Positions 6,771-10,711 of a stretch of DNA of 10,711 nt are shown piece after piece (the stretch's first letter is position 1; every line of letters starts with the position of its first letter). Where the stretch lies: contig CAMPYJ010000060.1 in assembly GCA_946998205.1 (NCBI GenBank), positions 1-10,711 on the forward strand, in the 5' to 3' direction. The notes under the pieces were generated by a model. It did not search any database. It was given only the letters and a program-made list of their open reading frames with translations, and was not told the origin of the DNA. The translations under genes were made by a program, and so were the position numbers. The stretch is from an uncultured Prevotella sp. (lineage in GTDB: Bacteria > Bacteroidota > Bacteroidia > Bacteroidales > Bacteroidaceae).

Positions 6771-8960
6771 TTACCTGATGAACATCAGTTCGCGATATTT
6801 AGGCAAGGTCCAAAGCTCGTCACTGACAATCAGTTCCAGTTTGTCTATCTGATAGCGTATGGTTTCAAGCTTCGGCTCAACATTGTCATGATAAGCAATG
6901 GCCTTCTCTCTCTCACTCTCAATCTTGTTGGCAACCTTGCGGGCATTGACCAAATCTTCCACACCCTTCTCAATTGTCTTTGTGCGCTCGGCAATTTCCC
7001 GAATGATTTTCTTGTTGCGACAGGTCAGCTTTTCCGCTTCCTCTCGGTCAAAAATCTCGAACATGCGCGCCACGTTGTTGGCCAATTGGCTTTGATAATG
7101 GGTGGCAACCGGAATAATATGGTTCATCGTGAGGTCGCCCATGACGCGTGCCTCTATCTGTATTTTCTTGGTGTAAATTTCCCATTTCACCTCATTGCGC
7201 GCCACCAACTCGCTTCGTGTCATCACCCCAGTGCTCTCAAACATCTTGATGCTGTCTTCGTCAAGATAGCGGTCAAAGATGACCGGACAACTGTTCTCGC
7301 AGTCAAGGCCACGCCGCTTGGCTTCTTCCACCCATTCCTCGCTGTACCCGTTGCCATCAAAATGAATGGGCTTGCAGGTCTTTATATCCTCACGAAGAAC
7401 GTCAATAATAGCCGACGTTTGGTCTTCACCATGCTCAATCAGCGCATCCACGCGTTTCTTGAAGTTGGTCAAAGCCTCCGCCATGGCTGCATTGAGCACC
7501 AGCATGGAGCAGGCACAGTTGGCTTCTGAGCCTACGGCGCGGAACTCAAAGCGATTACCAGTGAAGGCAAACGGACTGGTTCTGTTACGATCAGTATTGT
7601 CGATGAACAGCTCAGGAATCTCTGGAATATCCAACATCATCCCCTGTTTACCATGCAAGGTGAACAAGTCTTCCTTGTCAGCCACCTCGATGTGGTTCAA
7701 CAATTCGGTGAGTTGCGCGCCCAGGAACGATGAAATGATGGCGGGTGGCGCTTCATTCGCCCCCAATCGATGTGCGTTGGTGGCACTCATGATGGATGCC
7801 TTGAGCAGTCCGTTGTGCTTATACACGCTCATCAGCGTTTCCACCAAGAACACCACGAAGCGCAGGTTGTCCCCGGCTGTCTTGCCCGGTGCATGCAGCA
7901 ACACGCCCGTATCGGTGCACAAGCTCCAGTTGTTGTGCTTGCCACTGCCGTTCACTCCGGCAAACGGTTTCTCGTGTAACAGCACGCGAAAACCATGCCT
8001 GCGCGCCACACGCTTCATCAGTGACATGAGCAACATGTTGTGATCGATGGCCAAGTTGCACTCCTCGAAGATGGGAGCCAGTTCAAATTGGTTGGGTGCC
8101 ACCTCGTTGTGACGGGTCTTACACGGTATGCCGAGTTCGAGAGCCTGTATCTCCAGGTCTTTCATGAAGGCCTGCACACGCTCTGGTATGGTACCCAGAT
8201 AATGGTCATCCATTTGTTGATTCTTGGCAGAATCATGTCCCATGAGGGTACGGCCCGTCAACATCAGGTCGGGACGCGCATGGTACAAATCCTCGTCTAC
8301 CAGGAAATATTCCTGTTCCCAGCCCAGATTGGCCCGCACTTTCTTCACATTGGGATCGAAATAGCGACACACTTGCGTTGCCGCCACATTCAAGGCATGG
8401 AGCGAACGCAGCAGAGGTGCCTTGTAATCGAGAGCCTCACCCGTATACGATATGAAGATGGTGGGAATGCACAGCGTATCATCAATGATGAAAACCGGCG
8501 ACGTTGGATCCCAAGCCGAATAGCCTCGCGCCTCAAAGGTGTTGCGGATTCCTCCGTTGGGAAACGAAGACGAGTCGGCTTCTTGCTGAACTAACAACTT
8601 TCCGCTGAACTCTTCCATCATGCCACCCTTATCGTCAAACTCCACAAAGGCATCATGTTTCTCGGCCGTTCCTTCAGTCAAGGGCTGAAACCAGTGCGTG
8701 TAATGGGTCACACCGTTTTCCTGTGCCCAGCGTTTCATGCCGGTTGCCACGGCGTCTGCAATGGAACGATTGAAATGGGCGCCATTGTCAATCACATCAG
8801 TGAGTTGCTGGAACACGTCTGCCGGCAGGTATTTCTGCATTTTTTCACGGTTGAAGACGTATTTACCAAAATACTCAGAAGGCTGTTCCTTAGGAGCCTT
8901 CACAGCCAATGGGGCTTTCTTTGAAGCCGAGGTAACTGCTTGAAATCTCAAATTTTCCAT
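6771..8960 (-). CDS. glnN: Glutamine synthetase type III
   Basis: ATP-dependent ligation of ammonia to glutamate, the main ammonium-assimilation step, in the cytosol. This is the large GSIII class first characterised in Bacteroides. From the ATG at 8960 it is 729 residues, the usual GSIII length and far longer than GSI or GSII. Hallmarks include the PNGGIRNTFEARGYSAWDP region (134-152), GWEQEYFLVD (213-222) with metal-binding glutamates, RHNEVAPNQFE (283-293), and HEKPFAGVNGSGKHNNWS (329-346), the glutamate/ATP site. A long alpha-helical C-terminal part follows. The reading frame is open to 9053, but those extra residues would cross the promoter and are not GSIII-like. An adjacent ATG at 8963 is an equal alternative. 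It is probably monocistronic, with a -7 box at 9020-9027 and the shared terminator at 6666-6704. Confidence 0.96.
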   Translation of the reverse strand: MENLRFQAVTSASKKAPLAVKAPKEQPSEYFGKYVFNREKMQKYLPADVFQQLTDVIDNGAHFNRSIADAVATGMKRWAQENGVTHYTHWFQPLTEGTAEKHDAFVEFDDKGGMMEEFSGKLLVQQEADSSSFPNGGIRNTFEARGYSAWDPTSPVFIIDDTLCIPTIFISYTGEALDYKAPLLRSLHALNVAATQVCRYFDPNVKKVRANLGWEQEYFLVDEDLYHARPDLMLTGRTLMGHDSAKNQQMDDHYLGTIPERVQAFMKDLEIQALELGIPCKTRHNEVAPNQFELAPIFEECNLAIDHNMLLMSLMKRVARRHGFRVLLHEKPFAGVNGSGKHNNWSLCTDTGVLLHAPGKTAGDNLRFVVFLVETLMSVYKHNGLLKASIMSATNAHRLGANEAPPAIISSFLGAQLTELLNHIEVADKEDLFTLHGKQGMMLDIPEIPELFIDNTDRNRTSPFAFTGNRFEFRAVGSEANCACSMLVLNAAMAEALTNFKKRVDALIEHGEDQTSAIIDVLREDIKTCKPIHFDGNGYSEEWVEEAKRRGLDCENSCPVIFDRYLDEDSIKMFESTGVMTRSELVARNEVKWEIYTKKIQIEARVMGDLTMNHIIPVATHYQSQLANNVARMFEIFDREEAEKLTCRNKKIIREIAERTKTIEKGVEDLVNARKVANKIESEREKAIAYHDNVEPKLETIRYQIDKLELIVSDELWTLPKYRELMFIR

Positions 8961-9019
8961 CATCTGTTTGCTTTTATTATGTTCTATTTGACCGAATGCC
9001 GTCCCAATGAAAGGCCTTG

Positions 9020-9027
9020 CAAAGGTA
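9020..9027 (-). promoter_or_regulatory. -7 box of the glnN promoter
   Basis: The minus strand reads TACCTTTG, a full match to TAnnTTTG, 60 nt upstream of the glnN ATG. That predicts a leader of roughly 50 nt. The -33 region is only TTTTC-like. The nearby repeated TTGTTAAC sites (9065-9072, 9115-9122) lie upstream of this box and could bind a regulator. Confidence 0.55.
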
Positions 9028-9109
9028 CAACAAAGAAATGAAAACCTGCGCATGGTGACGTCAATTGTTAACGTTTCCTACTATGGTGCTTCAAGTAAAG
9101 AAAGGTGTT

Positions 9110-9129
9110 TTTCATTGTTAACAATGAAA
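9110..9129. promoter_or_regulatory. 20-bp perfect palindrome between the RhuM-Fic gene and glnN
   Basis: TTTCATTGTTAACAATGAAA is self-complementary over all 20 bases. It begins about 10 nt after the stop of the RhuM-Fic gene and about 85 bp upstream of the glnN -7 box. On the minus strand the bases after it are AAACACC, not a U tract, so it looks more like a dimeric protein-binding site than an intrinsic terminator. A partial copy (AATTGTTAAC) lies at 9063-9072. Confidence 0.45.
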
Positions 9130-9138
9130 TAACCCCCT

Positions 9139-10140
9139 TTAATTGCTCTTATTGATTAAGTTAACAACAACCTTCACCATGATGTCTTTTTCCTCCGTTC
9201 GGCTTTCGGCAATCATCAAAGTAAGTGCCACGAGGGTGTTGTCAGCGATGCGTTTGGATCCGTCCTCACGGTAAAGAATGCCGTTGTTATTCATAAACCA
9301 AAGAAAGAGTGTGGCAGCGATGCGTTTATTTCCATCGCTGAACGAATGGTTCTTGGTAACAAGATAGAGAAGCATGGCAGCCTTCTCCTCAACACTGGGA
9401 TAGAGTTCCTCACCATCGAAGGTTTGATAAATCTGTCCGATGCTGCTTTTAAAGGATTCATCCTTCTCGTTGCCGAATAGTGTTGATGCACCAAACTTTT
9501 CTCGAAGCATCTCTATTTCTTGCATGGCATTTTCATAAGTAGCATAAAAGAGTTCATTCCGCGTAGTTTTGCTGATATACAACCGCTGGTAGTCATAGTT
9601 ATCCAATGTGTCTAAAGCATAGGTATAATCCACCACTACGTCAAATAGTGCATGGCTCTCATCGGTCGTGGCAACAGGTTGCTGTTCTATTGTTCTGCCA
9701 ACCACCAATACCAACTGACGCAATTCGGCTATTTGCCGTTGCCGGATACGCTCATTCACAGCATAACCATTGATAAGAAACTGTTTCAAAATGTCATTTG
9801 CCCATCGTCTAAACTCTACGCCTCGCCTGCTCTTCACACGATAACCAACAGATATTATCATATCAAGATTGTAGTATTCAACCTCTCTGTTAACACGTCT
9901 TGACCCTTCTTTTTGAACTGTCGCAAATTTTGCGACAGTTGAAATTCCGTCGTTCAACTCTTCCCTTAGTGCATTGTTGATGTGTTTGCCAATAGTTTTC
10001 ACATCTCTTCCGAAGAGTTCTGACATTTGTTGACGATTAAGCCACACGGTTTCCCCTTCCAACTTAACATCAAGTTGGGTCGTGCCATCTTCACTCTGAT
10101 AGAGTACAATTTGGTTATTCAGATTCAACCCTTCTACCAT
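9139..10140 (-). CDS. RhuM family protein fused to a Fic/Doc domain
   Basis: A 333-residue two-domain protein. Residues about 10-125 match the RhuM ('virulence protein') family, including VWLNRQQMSELFGRDVKTIGKHI and KFATVQKEG..EVEYYNLDMIISVGYRVKS. The C-terminal part (about 165-310) is a Fic/Doc fold with the active motif HSFSDGNKR at 265-273. His265 and Asp269 are present. Lys272 sits where most AMPylating Fic enzymes have Gly, as in Doc, whose type phosphorylates EF-Tu. The start is the ATG at 10140, with a -7 box just upstream. No separate small antitoxin gene flanks it. By eye it is more AT-rich than glnN and the GH3 trio, and it is bracketed by inverted repeats, suggesting accessory origin. 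The substrate and any toxin activity are inferred. Confidence 0.88.
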   Translation of the reverse strand: MVEGLNLNNQIVLYQSEDGTTQLDVKLEGETVWLNRQQMSELFGRDVKTIGKHINNALREELNDGISTVAKFATVQKEGSRRVNREVEYYNLDMIISVGYRVKSRRGVEFRRWANDILKQFLINGYAVNERIRQRQIAELRQLVLVVGRTIEQQPVATTDESHALFDVVVDYTYALDTLDNYDYQRLYISKTTRNELFYATYENAMQEIEMLREKFGASTLFGNEKDESFKSSIGQIYQTFDGEELYPSVEEKAAMLLYLVTKNHSFSDGNKRIAATLFLWFMNNNGILYREDGSKRIADNTLVALTLMIAESRTEEKDIMVKVVVNLINKSN

Positions 10141-10165
10141 ATCATTATGATTTTTGATATATGGA

Positions 10166-10173
10166 CAAAGTTA
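10166..10173 (-). promoter_or_regulatory. -7 box of the RhuM-Fic gene
   Basis: The minus strand reads TAACTTTG, a full TAnnTTTG match, 26 nt before the start codon. No TTTG -33 box is clear. A nested inverted repeat (10203-10250) lies just upstream of where the -33 element would be. Confidence 0.5.
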
Positions 10174-10202
10174 TGAAAATTATCACTGGTTTCATTTAAA
10201 AA

Positions 10203-10250
10203 TGATATTTAAGTTGTTGATACATTCAACAACAAAACATTCAGATATCA
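10203..10250. repeat. Nested inverted repeat upstream of the RhuM-Fic promoter
   Basis: An inner perfect repeat GTTGTTGA-TACAT-TCAACAAC (10213-10233) sits within outer arms TGATAT (10203-10208) and ATATCA (10245-10250). It could be an operator for the RhuM-Fic gene or a second hairpin behind the terminator at 10257-10300. The minus strand beyond it is T-rich (TTAAATATCATTTTT) but has no clean U run. Confidence 0.4.
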
Positions 10251-10256
10251 TGGGAT

Positions 10257-10300
10257 AAAAAGAGCGACACAACTCCCACGATTCTTAGGACTTGTGTCGC
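10257..10300 (-). terminator. Intrinsic terminator of the monooxygenase-domain gene
   Basis: The 9-bp arms GCGACACAA (10264-10272) and TTGTGTCGC (10292-10300) pair, with a further TCC/GGA pairing inside the 19-nt loop. On the minus strand the stem is followed by TCTTTTTA. It is about 66 nt after the stop codon of the gene at 10367-10642. Confidence 0.75.
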
Positions 10301-10366
10301 TTCTTACCTATGAATAATAAACTTCTTATCTGTCAATAATATATGGTGTGGTTCGATGAACGAGCT

Positions 10367-10642
10367 TTAAAACATGAATTTCTCCAACTTCATCTTGCCA
10401 AAAGATTCTATCTCGGGAACCAGATGCAAGAAATGCTGAGCATTGGAATGTTTGTCCAAAGACGCCTGGTCTTTCCATGTTTCACAAAACATGAATACTC
10501 CGGAAATGGTTGTACTTTCAAAGAAATCATAACTGATACAACCCTCGTCTTGACGCGACTTTTCTACGAGTTGCTTACCAAGTGACAATACCCGTTGACG
10601 GTCTTTCTCGTCTACTTTCAAGAATGTGTTTAGTCTTATCAT
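10367..10642 (-). CDS. Putative quinol monooxygenase (ABM/YgiN-like domain)
   Basis: A 91-residue single-domain protein of the antibiotic biosynthesis monooxygenase (ABM) family, a dimeric ferredoxin-like fold. Recognisable features are the N-terminal strand MIRLNTFLKV, the helix region ending EKSRQDEGCISYDFFES (28-44), and the strand-turn FMFCETWKDQASLDKHSNAQHF (50-71), where ETW..... L..H is the family signature. The length is normal for the family. Some members, such as YgiN, oxidise quinols without cofactors; many have unknown or no shown catalytic role. The start is the ATG at 10642. No TAnnTTTG box was found in the 69 bases up to the window edge, so the promoter may lie outside or the gene may be a downstream operon member. 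The terminator at 10257-10300 ends it. Confidence 0.85.
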   Translation of the reverse strand: MIRLNTFLKVDEKDRQRVLSLGKQLVEKSRQDEGCISYDFFESTTISGVFMFCETWKDQASLDKHSNAQHFLHLVPEIESFGKMKLEKFMF

Positions 10643-10662
10643 GATTGTATTTTTGTTTTAAG

Positions 10663-10684
10663 GGCGGTTCTATAAATTACCGCC
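10663..10684. repeat. GC-rich inverted repeat in the leader of the monooxygenase-domain gene
   Basis: GGCGGT (10663-10668) and ACCGCC (10679-10684) are separated by 10 nt. On the + strand a T6 run follows at 10691-10696, so it could end a + strand transcript. On the minus strand it would be a leader hairpin or operator about 20 nt before the start codon. Confidence 0.4.
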
Positions 10685-10711
10685 GTAAAGTTTTTTGTAT
10701 GTTGGACAGTT

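Noticed and set aside
6888..8943. Several long + strand frames opposite glnN
   Set aside because: They mirror a highly conserved glutamine synthetase; their length comes from glnN codon bias.
10343..10585. 80-codon + strand frame opposite the monooxygenase-domain gene
   Set aside because: It overlaps a gene with a clear ABM-family signature and has no motif itself.

Overview
The window looks like a chromosomal segment of a Bacteroidales bacterium, most likely a Prevotella-like genus. The evidence is a type III glutamine synthetase of Bacteroides length, several TAnnTTTG-type (-7) promoter boxes, a Bacteroidetes-style Ig-domain lipoprotein, a tRNA without an encoded CCA, and gene ends packed with hairpins. 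The genus is inferred, because no 16S rRNA or other marker is present.

Layout: (1) 1-62 holds a probable terminator of a + strand gene off the left edge. (2) 211-1571 is a leftward block: tRNA-Met(CAU) with its own promoter and terminator, then a two-gene operon of a HAD phosphatase and a CrcB/FluC fluoride channel whose stop and start codons share a base. (3) 1572-2150 is a divergent intergenic region with an 11-base C run and a tandem array of four 66-bp units (1855-2118). (4) 2151-6639 is a rightward trio: a GH3-family acyl-amido synthetase-like enzyme, an Ig-like-domain lipoprotein and an exported DUF3108 protein. It ends at a 17-bp perfect-stem terminator. (5) 6771-10642 is a leftward block: glnN (type III glutamine synthetase), a RhuM-Fic/Doc fusion protein bracketed by inverted repeats, and a small antibiotic-biosynthesis-monooxygenase-domain protein with its own terminator.

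Functionally the blocks are mostly separate: translation (tRNA), fluoride and small phosphate-ester handling, a possible envelope-related module (GH3 enzyme, lipoprotein, exported protein), ammonium assimilation, and an accessory toxin-like gene. Nothing here is a recognised defence island, CRISPR array, prophage or IS element.

The most unusual structure is the 66-bp array before the GH3 gene. It has two sub-families (A, A, B, B). The stems of a hairpin at each unit boundary differ between the sub-families but stay paired. The two B copies carry an apparently perfect Bacteroidetes promoter, while the A copies carry a degenerate one.
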